DNA of 64,000 bases from Epiperipatus broadwayi (lineage: Eukaryota > Onychophora > Udeonychophora > Euonychophora > Peripatidae): assembly GCA_028023455.1 (NCBI GenBank), contig JAQFVV010012573.1, positions 2,040,815 through 2,104,814 of the forward strand, written 5' to 3'. Position 1 is the stretch's first letter. Every line of letters starts with the position of its first letter. The translations under genes and the position numbers were made by a program. Shown here piece by piece: positions 22,610 to 36,600 of this stretch. Below the pieces are notes generated by a model that had not been told where the DNA came from, did no database searches, and saw only the letters and a list, made by a program, of their open reading frames with translations.

Positions 22610-22771
22610 AGTCCTTAGAAAGACCACAAATTTAAGAAATTTTTTATTATTTATGAAGGACCATATCGGATCGATAAAAAAGTTGGAACAAATGCTTATG
22701 TGGTTCATATGCATGATGGTTCAAAGGGAACCTATAATGCTAGAAGTCTTCGGCCCATACATTATGATTAA
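22610..22771 (+). pseudogene. integrase C-terminus of the outer element
   Basis: Seen: KDHKFKKFFIIYEGPYRIDK then VGTNAYVVHMHDGSKGTYN and RSLRPIHYD, ending at TAA 22769-22771. In Ty3/Gypsy integrases a YEGPYRI-type strand followed by N-VRSLRP closes the protein, just before the 3' LTR. The catalytic core, RNase H and RT are all missing, so the middle of pol has been deleted. The position 55 bp before the right LTR fits this. Confidence 0.72.
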
Positions 22772-22825
22772 TTAATTAATTAGTTATTTGCAAAGATTTT
22801 TTTTTTTCGGTGGATTAGAGGGTAT

Positions 22826-24458
22826 TGTAAATATCGATAAGTCGATATTTATATTTTAAAAATTTGTTATTTGTTATTAAAAAAAAAAAATCTCTTTAAG
22901 TTGAAGTTTACATATGAAATATTTAAATTTTTCTTTTATGTTTATTAAATATAGTTATTATTTGAAGTTATTATTTTATTTATATATATTGATAGTACAT
23001 CATTATAAACATTTAATTATTGAAATAAATAAGGACATATAAATTATAGATTATAAAAAAATTATTTTATTTATAATGATTATTAAATGCAATAAATAAT
23101 TATTTATGTATATTTTTAAAGATGTCAAATTTTCAATTTAATATTTTTTATATATATACTTGATATTTTATTTTTATTTTAATGTTAATTGTTTTAAAAA
23201 GAGAACATATATAACATGAGTTTTAAAATAGCATCTGCTGGCGCATGGAACAACAGTAACAACAATAAGGAAGCCATTATTATTATATATATTATTATTG
23301 GAATAGATATAGAACAAACAACTGAAAAATAAAGATTTTATTGTACTTTATTTCTATAAAATTTACTATTCTTCAAAATACTGAAATAATATATATATCT
23401 TATGGTAAATACATAAATTATGGCAGGTTAATCAAGAATCGCAGCCAGGAGGCTGCATCATCGCTTTCATTTATTCCAAAGCAATTTTCAATGGAACAAC
23501 TAAATAAAAAAATTCAATGTATAAATTTCGTCGCGTCTGGAGTTGAAACTTGATATAGCTATCTTAAATGTATAATCGTCAATTTAATCATAATCTGGAA
23601 GTAATTGGAATTGACATGCTGGATTTAACATTTTAATTTGTTTATTTATTTTTTTTTTTTTAAAAAAAGGAAATTTTAAAACGGATAAAATATGCATATA
23701 TCTAAGGATTAACAATTTTCTTTAATATAATAATTTTTTCGCCTTTCGATAGAATGCATTCTAATAATAAAAGTAAACGGATAAAAGAACTCATGGAATA
23801 AATTAACTTTTGAAAGGAAAATTATCTAAATGAACTTTAAAAGGTATTTAATAATTTTATATATATATGAATAATATATAAATATATTTTTGAGATTGAT
23901 ATATTTTTTTTTATTTACTTTTATTTTTCATTATAAAATACAACGTTTTATAAGTAGTCAATTTAATCATCTTGTTTTATAATAATCTTAGACATATAAC
24001 AGATGTTAGGATAAATATTTAAATAATTTAAAATCTTAAAATGTAATTTATAAGTTGATATTGTATATGAACTATTATATTTATATTATAATTATTAGGC
24101 AGAAATATGTCTTTATATATTTAATCTATATATACTTATTACAAGTATATACACATAGTTATTTTTTATATTTATATTTAAAACATCAATATTATTTAAA
24201 GTTGAACTATAACATAAAATAAAGGATGTACTATTTGTTTTATAAATAATGTCTTTGTAATTTATTTGAAAGAGCGGTAATATATTATTCTTATTTTTCT
24301 TTTAATGCTAGAGTCATTATAAATTAATTGAATTTACAATTTATTTATATATAACCGGGATAATTTTGTCTTTCTTCAATTTAAATGGAATGCAGCAAGC
24401 ACATTCCATTACATTTGGCTTGCCCAATCGTGGGCTGCCTCATATACATTCCATTACA
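22826..24458 (+). repeat. outer element, right (3') LTR, uninterrupted
   Basis: 1633 bp, TGTAAATATCGA... to ...CCATTACA. It preserves the empty target (CTATATATACTTATTAC near 24123) that the inner element used in the left LTR. Confidence 0.9.
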
Positions 24459-24472
24459 ATATATATATATAT

Positions 24473-25620
24473 AAGTTTTCATTTACAAATCACTTTAGAT
24501 TTCAAAACATTTTGAAATGTACAATTCATTTAAATATAAATTTCTAATTGTAGTGATAAAACGGAATGTGTTTAAAAATAAAATATAATGTCTTAGCTTA
24601 TTTTCACTCTAATTTATTAACAATTTTTTTAAGAAAATAATTTAATATAAATAAAATAAATGTATTAAATTCATTAATTATATTTAATAGGTTATGGAAA
24701 AATGGTGCATTGATAAGTGACAAAACTTGAATGCTGCACTATAATAAAAGTTGCAATATGTTTAGATGATGTGAAAATAGTGATAAAAGAAAATTTCTTA
24801 AAATCTTGCTTACATTATTAATAAACATACCTATTACTTGCAAAAAAATTATTAAGAAAAACAATTATACATAGAATCCATTAACTACTTATATTTTCTT
24901 TAGTAGTAAAATATTAATAAGAAAAAAAAATATTTGTAAGCTTTATTAAAAATTGGTGTAATATAAAAATGACTATTTCATTATTCTTTTTCTGTCTACA
25001 TTTTGGAGATAAACATTTGGAATTAAAATTACATCTTTTTGATTTTATATTTTGTACAGAGCTGAAAATAAGTAACAAATAATTTGTCATGATTTTTAAA
25101 AATTCATTTTTTCTTAAAATAAACTGTATTTTGATTTTATATAAAAATATAGTTATGCAACTTTGTATTGGTAGCAAAACCTTCATCTTTTTATATTCTT
25201 TTTTTAAAATAAACTTTTAACATAGAATTGGTGATATTAGATTAGATCATGTAGCTGCATCAATCATGAGAGGACATTAAAAATTTCATTTTTTCAAATT
25301 TTTTTTTCTTAAGTAAAATTTTAGCAAAATCAACAATGTTTTATTTTAGTAGTCATAAATAATTATGAACAAATATATTTTCATTAGAAAGTGTGGATGC
25401 ATTGATGCATAAATATTAAAACCATTGCCATTTTACTCCCAAGTTTTTGCTATTTTTTTGTTTTTGATAATTAACTTTTAGCATAAAAATACTAATGTTT
25501 TTATTTTGGTTGTCATATAGAATTGCAAATAAAATATTTTTATACAACTTACAGATAAATACAATTTTATAGGAGTCTGTATTAAAATTACTCTTTAACT
25601 ATACACACACACCCGTATAT
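24473..25620. other. AT-rich stretch without recognised features
   Basis: No gene or repeat recognised. A 90-codon minus frame at 24914-25186 resembles nothing. Confidence 0.5.
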
Positions 25621-25623
25621 ATA

Positions 25624-25806
25624 TGATAATCAAAACAAGTTATAAATTTCATAACTTGACTTTAATCTTGCATTTACTGATCACTAGATGGAGCTTTACC
25701 AATAATTGCTAACAAGCTTTGTTTACATAAACGCTGAAAGAGATAGAATTTATGTAAACAAAGCTTGTTAGGAGCTATTGGTAAATCTCCATTTAGTGAT
25801 CATATA
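25624..25806. repeat. foldback family B, short copy
   Basis: Arms GATCACTAGATGGAGCTTTA... and complement meet around AACAAGCTTTGTTTACATAAA. It is an internally deleted version of 39203-39836. Both begin TGATAATCAAAACAAG, end at GTGATCATATATA and are bordered by TA-rich DNA. Confidence 0.75.
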
Positions 25807-25890
25807 TATAAAGAGCCTGCTAATAGCTCTAAACAAGCTTATTTATTTTATTTTTTATGATAAATGCTACAAGAGAAAATACCTAAAGCC

Positions 25891-26490
<600 letters not shown>

Positions 26491-26661
26491 GTATTATTTC
26501 TGGGAGCTTCCATTTAATAAAAATATAATAGCTAAATAGCTCTCATTTCAGTATAATAACAAATACTTTTCTCCGAACTTCTTCTTTCTTAAATCATAAA
26601 AATGTGCGTGGTGAGATTTAAAATCGGTATTATTATTATTTTTTTTTATTTTCTCCTCAGT

Positions 26662-26990
26662 CTAAAATTCTATTGGTTGAGAGGTTTTAAAAAATAGTTT
26701 ATCCTCCAATAGCTTTTTCCAAATATTGTTAATTTTCTTTAGTTCATGCTTTTCACTTATGCTCTTGGGCCTTTTAAAAATCTCTATAGCTTTCCTTAGC
26801 AATCTCTGGTCATATTGTTCAATTTTTGCCAAAATATGTGTTTTATTAAAATTAATATCATGGTTGGTTAATTTAATGAATAAGTGGTGATAAATTAGAA
26901 TTTTCTCAAACTGCCAAAATGTGTTCTTCCTTTCTTATGTTTATTCTATGATTAGTCTTCATAATATTATCTTCATACTGGAAGTTGTCA
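26662..26990 (-). pseudogene. PLE GIY-YIG endonuclease, C-terminal piece
   Basis: Minus-strand translation (one frame to the TAG at 26662-26664) reads NHDINFNKTHILAKIEQYDQ, then RLLRKAIEIFKRPKSISEKH and NNIWKKLLED. This is the characteristic end of PLE GIY-YIG proteins: N-H-D-I-N-F, a lysine/glutamate turn, the R-x-x-R-E/K-A-I-E-I helix and a NxxW near the end. Upstream, around 26900-26990, pieces such as NIRKEEHILAV appear in another frame, so it is frameshifted. The GIY and YIG strands are not seen. No inverted partner was found. Confidence 0.7.
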
Positions 26991-26999
26991 CCATATTTC

Positions 27000-27640
27000 T
27001 TCTGTTGTTTTTGTTTTAAAAATAAACTTTTGGCAAAGAATTGCATATTTTTTGTTTAAAATGTAGTATACAGTTAAAATTAATTTATGTTACAGATATT
27101 CATATTGTTTATGGATAAAATAGTTTGGCATATTCAACTATTTTATTAATATATGTACTATAGTTGGTTGACTTAAAAGTATTCAGGAAATAGAAGAAAT
27201 CAGAACTTATATTGGAGTATCAACTTAAGATGATTTAACCTTGTAGTTCATCTAATGAGTAAAAGTTATTTCTAAAATACATCTATAATAAAAACAATGG
27301 TCTGAAAACATTCTTGCACTAGTTGAGAGTTGTGACATCTACCTTTGTTACATATATTTCATAGCATGTCCTTAAACTGTTATATGTATTTACTGCAATA
27401 GAATAATTACTAATCCATAAGATAGAATAAACATACCATAGCTTATTTGCAATAAATTTTAATATATAATCAACCAATGAAAAAGCTGCATTGAAAAGTG
27501 ATTTTAGTATAGTGAATTACATCTTAATGTTGAGAGAAGTTATATAAAGTATCAATAAATATGAGTTTCCATTACTCCTTGGATTTGTAGATTATAACAA
27601 AAAAACATTTAATTTTATAAGCATGCAACAATTAAAACTA
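27000..27640. other. AT-rich stretch without recognised features
   Basis: No gene, repeat or element end recognised. Confidence 0.45.
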
Positions 27641-27649
27641 AATCAGCAA

Positions 27650-28985
27650 GATTTAGACCTGATACATTATCATATTCTGAAGAGTATTTATTAAAATGCA
27701 ACAGCAATGATTATATTATATGATGACCCTAAAATGATTAAAATGGAAAAGGGTTTGTGACAAGGGTATTCTATGTCTCCAAAACTTTGACTACAGTTTT
27801 ATAAAAATTATTTTGTGTATTGAAATAAGAAACTAAGAGAGTAAAAGAAAATAGAAATTATTTAAGTCATCTACATTTATATGATGATATGATTGTTTTT
27901 GAAAACAATGTTTCAGAGCTTCAGAAAATGTTCAAAAGTTATCAAATGAAAGTAAGAAAATAGGACTAAAGATAAATGCTAAAAGACTGGAGTAATGTTT
28001 AATAGATTTTCTCAGAATAAGGAAATAAAGATTGATGAACATAAATTAAAAGAAGGTAACTTCAAATATTTTGATCTGAATTTTAATCAAATTGGAAACA
28101 CAAAGGATGAAATTCATCATAGATTTAACCTTGGATAGAATCTTTATGGTAGAAATAACTTAATATTAAAGCAAAATATGCCAATTGTATATATATATAT
28201 ATATATACACATGTTGTATTTATTGAATGTCTTTAGAAAAAATTAAACTTTATTGACATTTTTCAATTACATTCAACTGTTAGTAATAAATAGGTCACAG
28301 GTTATATATACACAACATTTCAACTGGTATTATTTTTCACAGTTCTTCAGGTATAGTTGGTATGGTCAGTGACAGCACTAGCATGGGAATGGAACCTAGT
28401 CTTTTAAATTCTTGAATATTAAATTTTAAAATAGCTCTCTAATCAATTTAGCCCTTCTTCCAATGTCACCAATATTTAATCTTAGATGATGGTTTATTGA
28501 AACATAGGAATACAACCAAAATGCCATCATCACAAACCGTCGGGCAAACACAAAATATGCCAATGTATTTGAAAAAAGTTTTTTAATAGATTTTTTTTAT
28601 CAATTAGTACTTATAAATTTGAGACTTGGATATTTAATAGAAATACAAAAGTTTCAGAATACTTAATGAAATATGAAAAGATGTAGGTTAGGAATAACAA
28701 GAAGAAATTGAAAATAAAAACATGGGTAAGAAAACAAACAGGTAACATTGATATCATTTAAAGAATTATAAAACTGAAATACATTTGGGCTGGACATATT
28801 ATTTGAAGAGTTTATAATAGTTCTCCAAATTGAATTCCAAGAGGTTGTAAAAAATCTTAGAAAAAGATCACATATGAGGTAGATGATGAAATAAAAAAAA
28901 TTTTCTGATGGGTCATGGAGAGGAGAGGTTAGATATCGAATAAACTGGTTTAAACTTTCAAACACATTTATCCTGTCATGAGTCA
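27650..28985 (+). pseudogene. RTE-like non-LTR reverse transcriptase remnant, interrupted
   Basis: The three forward frames together give a decayed RT: KGLXQGYSMSPKL near 27750 (finger/palm), LSHLHLYDDMIVFENN with YDDM in the catalytic position (27865-27905), IGLKINAKKTGVMFNRFSQ (27960-28015), IKIDEHKLKEGNFKYF, EIHHRFNLG and LILKQNMP up to 28186. After a 360-bp insertion it resumes at 28569 (LKKVF, LGITRRN, WAGHI near 28785) and ends near 28985. This motif order is that of the animal endonuclease-reverse transcriptases of the RTE type. About ten stops and shifts. The upstream endonuclease domain is not seen. Confidence 0.7.
28191..28550 (-). mobile_element. 360-bp retroposon (SINE-like) with target-site duplication
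   Basis: Flanked by CAAAATATGCCAATTGTAT (28172-28190) and CAAAATATGCCAATGTAT (28551-28568), a clear 18-19 bp target duplication that splits the RT remnant. On the minus strand it begins near GTTTGCCCGACGGTTTGTG and ends in a TGTATA/(TA)n tail after an AATAAAG. A second, diverged copy of its body is at 58225-58475. Not tRNA-like at the head as far as I can see. Confidence 0.75.
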
Positions 28986-28999
28986 ATAATGGATGAAAT

Positions 29000-31900
29000 G
29001 ATAATGAAACTTTCTCATCTTGTGTAAGAGTAATATGATAAAGTATCTAAACAATTTTGACCTCTACTTGGTTATTTTGTTTACATTATTTCAAAATCTA
29101 TTAAATATTTTATTTTTTTAAACAACTGAATTAAGACATTATAAAAAAGCATATTATCGCTAGATACTTCTATAGATTAAGTTGGGATCCATAAATATTT
29201 TAAAGCGAGGCATTCTACTGTCATTTTAATAAAATTGCCTAGAACACCTTTCTCAGATATCAGGCAAAAAAATGGACCATTTTTATTTCATCTGTAGGGT
29301 GAAACATTATATTAGTGGGAATATTTCCTATGTCTCAATCAAATAAGGTAGCTTAAGATAAAATTTAAATATAAATTCAACTTTTATCAACTCATACATA
29401 AGAATGTTTATTAAAAATGTAGAACTGAGTATATGTAATAATATTATTGAAGAAATATACCTTTAATGCACAAATCAGTTGTAAATATTATCCATTTTCA
29501 AAATTCATATTTAATAATTATTCTTTTATTTATAGAGTTATAAAATTAATGAATTTTATAGATGTATTATTATCTGAAACTGTTTATTTGATGGAAACTT
29601 TAACATGATGGCTTCTAATATAATATTCTTTTCATTTGAGTATTAATGACTCATTTATTTCCCATGTAAAAACAAGGAGATAAAATCAAAGTGATCCATT
29701 TTTGCTATTTGATGAATTAGCATTGGCATAAGAAAGGTTGTTGTTTGAATGATTATTAAAATGATTCTCTAAACCTTGATTTATTTATTATTTTCATGTC
29801 TTGTGTGTTGGAAGTTTATTATTTCATAAATAATTTTTATATAATCTCCGCAATATTGTTAATAGACTTATTATTTATGGAATTGTTAAACTTAAAATAA
29901 TTTATATATATATATTACTAAATAAAGGATATTAATAATAATTTATTCAGCAAGTTATTCATTGTTGGCAAATGTTTATAGGCCAATTCCTAATTAAGTT
30001 ATAAAATTTCAGCCAAGATCATTGGATTCAAAGCTTTCATACTACAATATCCACAAGAACTATGGAAGTACTAACAGTTATTTAAAAGGTTTTGTCAAAT
30101 TGAACAATTCATGAACTTTCTAATTTTCCAATAATAAACAATAGCAGCATTGCTGTTGACAGATTTAAACTATAAACTTAATTTCACAAAAGACAAGTGA
30201 AAAAATAACCAAAAACACTGTTTGGAATCATCAAAAGAATTTCTAGTAACAATTAAAAAATAATGCTAATAAAATTACTATTACATGTGTATAATGATAT
30301 TTAGTAGATTGTTGCAAGCAGATTACTCTTAATGTTGTTGTAATATGTAGCACAAAATAAAATGATCCTAACATGAAAAAAAAAAAGAAGCCCTACTCAG
30401 AAAAAATAACACAAGAATGAAACAGATACTAAACAAATAAACAGTGAGAAAATTTTTAAAATAATTTCTTAGTTAGATTTTCAATAATCTGAACATTGCT
30501 ATTATAATATCTGCTATCTTTAGTGGAATATGGAATAGTAATTATTTCTAATCCTCTCTAGGATGGGCATAATCACTCAAAATTTGTCGCATTTTGAAGA
30601 ATATGAGCTAGTTTAAATTACACATTCTCAATATTGAAAGATTTGAAAATTGAATTTCCAAAATGCATTTGAATTTTATGTAAACTATAATGGTAGGATA
30701 GCTAGTTGTGTGCAAATAGTCATGTACTTATACCCCACAAATGCAACAGTTATGTGTAGTAATAGTGACTAATGTGTAGTAATAGTGAAAAAATTCATAA
30801 GGAATTGTACTTTATACAAAACAAAAATATAATTTTTGTATATATTAAATAATTTATTAATGTAACTTTGTTATCATTAGTTACAAATTTAAGAAACAAG
30901 AGTGTCTTAATAATCTCATGATATAACATTGAATATAACATGATAGCATTTTTGTCATTTTATAAATCCTCTACTATATTATTTTTTTTCAAGCTTGCTC
31001 ATTTCTCTAACAATAGTTTAATTAATACTTACAGATGATGGCACAAAATTGTACTGGCTTTATTTTATAAATAACTCATGGCAATACATTGTAATTCTGA
31101 ATAAATACTGTGACTCCTAGAATCTATCACCACTGTTTCAATAATCCATGTTGAAAATACATGCAATCATTTTTACATGTCTTTAGCATAAGGAATAAAT
31201 TTGAAAATACATGCAATCATTTTTACATGTCTTTCAGTATTTTTTCCAACTGTTAATTTAATTGTAAATATGGTCTACTGTACAGATTTGTTTTTTTATA
31301 TATAAATTTGATTAATATTGCCAATTTTGAAACATATCCTTTGTAAGTTTAATATATTCTAAAGATAAATAAATATTTAAATTTCAATATTAGATTTCAA
31401 AATTCAGAGAAAATTATTATATCACAATCTCTTTTTTCTTGGCCATTTTAATAGTACATTAGGAATATTAAATTGTGGCTTCAAGTTACATAAAATAAAG
31501 TTATTGACTCTTTGTACCCAAATGATCTTTTTTTATACAGCATTGTAGATTAACTATTACTAAATACTCTGTTTAGGCAAACAATGATTAATTTAGACGC
31601 TTTCAGTTTCATAACAATAACATCTTATGAATTATGTTATAGTTAGGAGTGTGAATACAAAAAAGTTTTATTGCTTAAACACTTGTGGATATTAGTCAGA
31701 TCATAGTTTAGCATAAATGAGGATAAAATAATTTTAAAGTGGGTCTATGTGATATTTGAGGACTTTAGTGAAAAGTTGAACATTTAACAGTTTTATTCAT
31801 TTAATGCAAATCAAACCAGGTTTCTTTCTTTCTTATCTTGGAATTTTCCATTCTGAATATACCATTTCACCATAATGTAAAATTTATAGCTTAAAAATTA

Positions 31901-33655
31901 TTTGTAGAAGAAATTACTTTCTTTGTTAAAATTCAACAGCTACTAAACATCAGAATTGTTAATTTGGATTTTTAATTTTGTGAAATTTATGAAGAATGGA
32001 TTTTTTAAAAAAATACATTGTAAATATAAGTTAGCCTAATCCAGTTTGACAAAAAAAGTTCCATTGATTCTCTACCAGTGATTGTATTACTAAAGAATTG
32101 TGGCATTTCTGGTTTGCCAAAACTAAAAAATGTCTGCAGAATTTCAAAAAATATATAAAAATTTATAGAAATTCAGATAAAAAACAGTCAGAAAAAAGCC
32201 TTAAAAACAATTGGTGAAATAAAACTACAAAGATTAGATATTTTGATAAACTCATATTTACATATAAGTATAATAAATGATATTATAATCCTATTAATAT
32301 AGATGACAATCTTGTATATGATAATGATAATATTTAAAGGGAAGAAGAGGCACTTTTATTATAATGAAACTTCATACACTACTTCAACTGTTGTATTGTT
32401 TTACAATCTATGAAGGTGTGTATAATTTTCATAATGACATGGTAATCATAATTCATAGTATTCATTGTATGGTATTTAATGAGCTAAGTATAAGTATCAA
32501 CTGGCATATCAATGATTTTTCAGGATAAGCACTCCTATATGGATTTAAGCACTTGATTAGTTAGTTATTTTATTGGAAGAATTGTTTTCAATTTGACAAT
32601 TAGATTGATTAATACTATTTAATATGTTTTATTGTCATGTAGCTGTGAAAGATAGTTTATTGAAATTAATTAGGGACATGCAATTTTACCAGAATGCTTC
32701 ACACCTTAATTTTTTTAGTAATTCATTCACACGATGCATTTGTAAAAAAAAAATTATTTGTAAAATGCCATACATTGGTTACTTAAATGCCTTAACAAGG
32801 TTAACATTATAGATCCTGTAACAAGGTTAACATTTTATATCCTGTTAATTTTGTATACCTATTACTATCCAGAGGCTTTTATGATTAAAGGTATGGCAAC
32901 AGAAAACCAATTAAAATCATAAAATAAGATTCAAATACTGAATGGTACTAAAATTTATTATGAGATTAATCCTGTCATATTTGGGTAAATAGTACACAAA
33001 TTTACAAAGCTTTTATTTATCAATATTCCTTATGAGTATTTAAATCATTGCAACAGTATCAAAAATAAATCATTCCATAATTACATATGAAAAACAAACA
33101 ACCAAATAAATAATTTCTATTTCCACTTGAAATTAGCATAAAGTCTTTGTTGGTATATCACAGTTAGCTGTTGAATTGTTATAATTGAAAAGTTGTCAGT
33201 TCTTATTTGCATTGCTAAGAATATAATCATGCAACTTCTCATTGTCCTATTAATGAATATTCAATTAGTGAATAGTTCAATAGACTAGAGTATTCCTACT
33301 TCATCCAATACTCCTTTTATTATAAGATGATAGTAAACAAATAAGTAGAATTGCAAATACCAAAAAATAAAGTTCAGATATCTTTCAGAAAATATAAATT
33401 AATCTACATTTTTTGTGGTAATGAGAAATAAAATATAATATGGTAAAAAAATATTGACATATAAGAGATCCCCCCCCCTCCAGAAGTGTTAACAAAGTGA
33501 AAGGTTTCTATGATTTAACATTAGTGCTTACAAAACAAACTATTCCATTTTCCATTGGAGTAGTAGTTCACAATTAATTCACCCCTGTGATGATCTTTTT
33601 TTATCCTATTTATGGGCATCAGGACTGAAATCCTAAGTAAATTAAAGTTCTGTAA

Positions 33656-33686
<31 letters not shown>

Positions 33687-36600
33687 TGATGACATAAATA
33701 CCAATATTAGTCAAAGACAAAATTTAAAAATGTAATTTAAGGGAAAAAAGCATGTTTAAAGCTAATTTATAATATTGAATGCATATAATCGATTGGTACA
33801 TTCTTTGATTATTCACAGACACTTTTAAAAAACACATTTTTTTCTTTACTCATCAATAAAAAGTATGCCTTTAAAAACTTTTCGACTTTGACAAATATGA
33901 TAAAATTTAAAGCGTTATTTATTTCAACACTTATTCTCACACCTACAAATTAAAAAATAAAGCAATACTTACCTAATGTATCTGTATTAATTATCATTCC
34001 CCTCAAATTAATGATATTTATGAATGACAAAATTACATCTAAAAATCATATAAAAAAAGATACAGGAAAATTCAACAGCTTGTTATACTTTTAAATAGTA
34101 AATAAACTCCTCCACTAACAAGTTTGACTAATTTTACATAAAATAAGATGACCCAAAAACTGTCATTTAAAAAAATATTGGAGTCTTTCTCACAAAAGTA
34201 TTTTTTAAACTTAAATTCAAACACAACACCATTTGTATTTTACTTTCAATCTATATATCATTAATGGAATCCAAATTAATAACATTTGTAAACAAAATGA
34301 TATAGTTGATAGGAGCATCAATCCAAGAATAAATCCTCAGGTTATTATTGTATGTATTTTTATTGTATATAAATTTTTATTTTTTAAATAACATATGCAG
34401 ATTATAAAACATATGGCTTGTATATCACTCCATAATATTTCAATAAGAAATAAAATGTACTTAAAAAAACAACAACTCATAGTTATGCACTCTCAAATTT
34501 TTACTCAGAAACATCATGACTAAAATTTGGCAATCTACAATCTACCTCAATTATGCACTCTTATAGCTTTAACTTTTATTTTCATTAGCAATCTTTATCA
34601 GATTTCATTTTTGAAAATAAATAGCTGGACGTTTTTTAGTTTAGCCATCATGGTCATGCAGTATTAGACTATGACACTTTTCAAATATTAATAATTCTTC
34701 ATTGGAGTTAAGCAACTTATTGTATTACCTGTACCATAATTGTTGTAATCTCATCATATTTTGCCTATGTATTATAAATTTATTCTGTAATAAATATGTT
34801 AATACTTAAATATAATATGTTATCAATATTTTTAATAAAAAATATATACATATTGCACTTCATTAGTTCAAAGTGCTCTTCTAATTTTTAAGCACTTTTA
34901 GATTAGTCAATATAGTATTGCAAAAAGTATAGATAAATATTACTACTTTCTTAGTTTATATATTGAAAAGTTGAATTGTTAAACAATAGATATGTATCTA
35001 TAGTGAAATGTTGAATTCTGTGTAGTATCAAAAAGCAAAAAAAATAAATGATTCTAAATCCAAAAGTTCATTTTTCAATATGAATGGAAACAAAAAATAT
35101 GTATAATGGCAAAGTTTCATATAAGACTTTAATATTAATAAGCCATTTTTATAAAAATAAAATGAAGCTTATCCTTAATTTATAACTAAATAATTCATAG
35201 CCAAAAGAAGAAAAAAAGTGACCACTTTAAAAGGTGTTTTTTTTTTCAAAAAGAAATACTCTTTCTTAAAAATCTAACATATGAAACAAAACGGTTAGGT
35301 TACTTTCAATTCTTCTTTCATCAGAATATCCTCAAAATACCACAAAAATCTTATAAATACCATGATTATTTTTCTACAATGATAAGATTTAATGTAAAAT
35401 TCTTTTTTTTTATTAAATTAACACATGTATTCTTTTATTTTTGCCACATAGCTCTTTTTTAAAATAATTTGAACTTAAATTATATAAGTTCTTTTTCAAA
35501 TAATCTTATAAATAAACAAATCCCACTGTTCTTTATAATAAATAATCTTATAATCACTAATCTTTTTTTTCACTTTGTTTTTTGAAAACCTAGCAAGAAC
35601 GTGATCCTCTTAATATTATACTAGCAGCAAGATTATTAAATTAAACAGTTATATAATTTACAATTAACATTAAACATGCAAATCTTAAATTGAAATAATG
35701 ATAATATGCTAAAATGACATCCATGATATAAAGAGTAAAAAAGGGATTTTATGATTACTCAAAATATCACACCAATAATTTTTCTCTTAATATTCTACTA
35801 AAATAAAAATCAAAAAATCTTATTATCTTAACTGATAATGAATAAAGTAAAGTGATCTTTCAACTTGATTAAATATAAATAAAATTGACTAAAGTGATTC
35901 CATACCAATTAAATAATATAGTTTTATTATTTTTAATAAAATAAAATAATTTTCTCCTTTGATGTTATGTTAACATCAATAATACAATTTTAAATAAAAT
36001 AAAGTGACCTTTGTATCATATTTCTTTATATTTATGTACTCTCAATGGATAAATAAGCAAATATAATTGTGTGATAAATATTAAGAGATTTTAAAAGATG
36101 CAGATGATGATAAATGCAAATAAGCATAAATTAATAATAAAAATACTATTTATTAACACTAATAACATTAAATAGACAAATATCAAGTACTCTTGATGCT
36201 TATGACTTACAAAATTATTATTTAATAAAATAATTTCTCAAAATAAAATAATATAAAGAAAAATTATTCATTACAATTTAAAAATAATAATAATGATATC
36301 CAATGGTTAAAAAATCTTTTTTAATCTTTGATAATTTCAGTAAGTTCTTACATTTAATACACTATCTTACAAAATATTCAATACTATAAGTAAAATATAA
36401 GTTTACTAATCCTTGTTTGAGAAGGAATGCTGAAGAAGATATATACCATTTTATTAGATTTAACATCTTGTAGTGCTAGCTAGGCACAACTACAAGACCT
36501 ATAAATCAAAAATAGTCAGATAAACAAATGGGGTACTGTTGTATGGGTGGCATTCTGCAGTACCTCCAAAATATAAAATTCCAGTTAAGTCAACCTAACT

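Larger units (their letters stand above)
10528..24458 (+). mobile_element. Gypsy-like LTR retrotransposon (outer), carrying a nested LTR element
   Basis: The LTRs are 10528-11837 plus 19386-19712 (left, split by the nested element) and 22826-24458 (right). Each is 1633 bp once the 4-bp duplicated target is removed, and each runs TG...CA. I counted only about ten differences by eye, so insertion is recent. A TGGCGCAAC primer-site-like sequence starts at 19715. A purine-rich GGTGGATTAGAGGGTAT precedes the right LTR. The flanks are (TA)n on both sides (10515-10527 and 24459-24472), consistent with a duplicated ATAT target. The internal region is only 3.1 kb. It holds coiled-coil frames and just the C-terminus of an integrase, so the element is probably non-autonomous. 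Confidence 0.87.
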
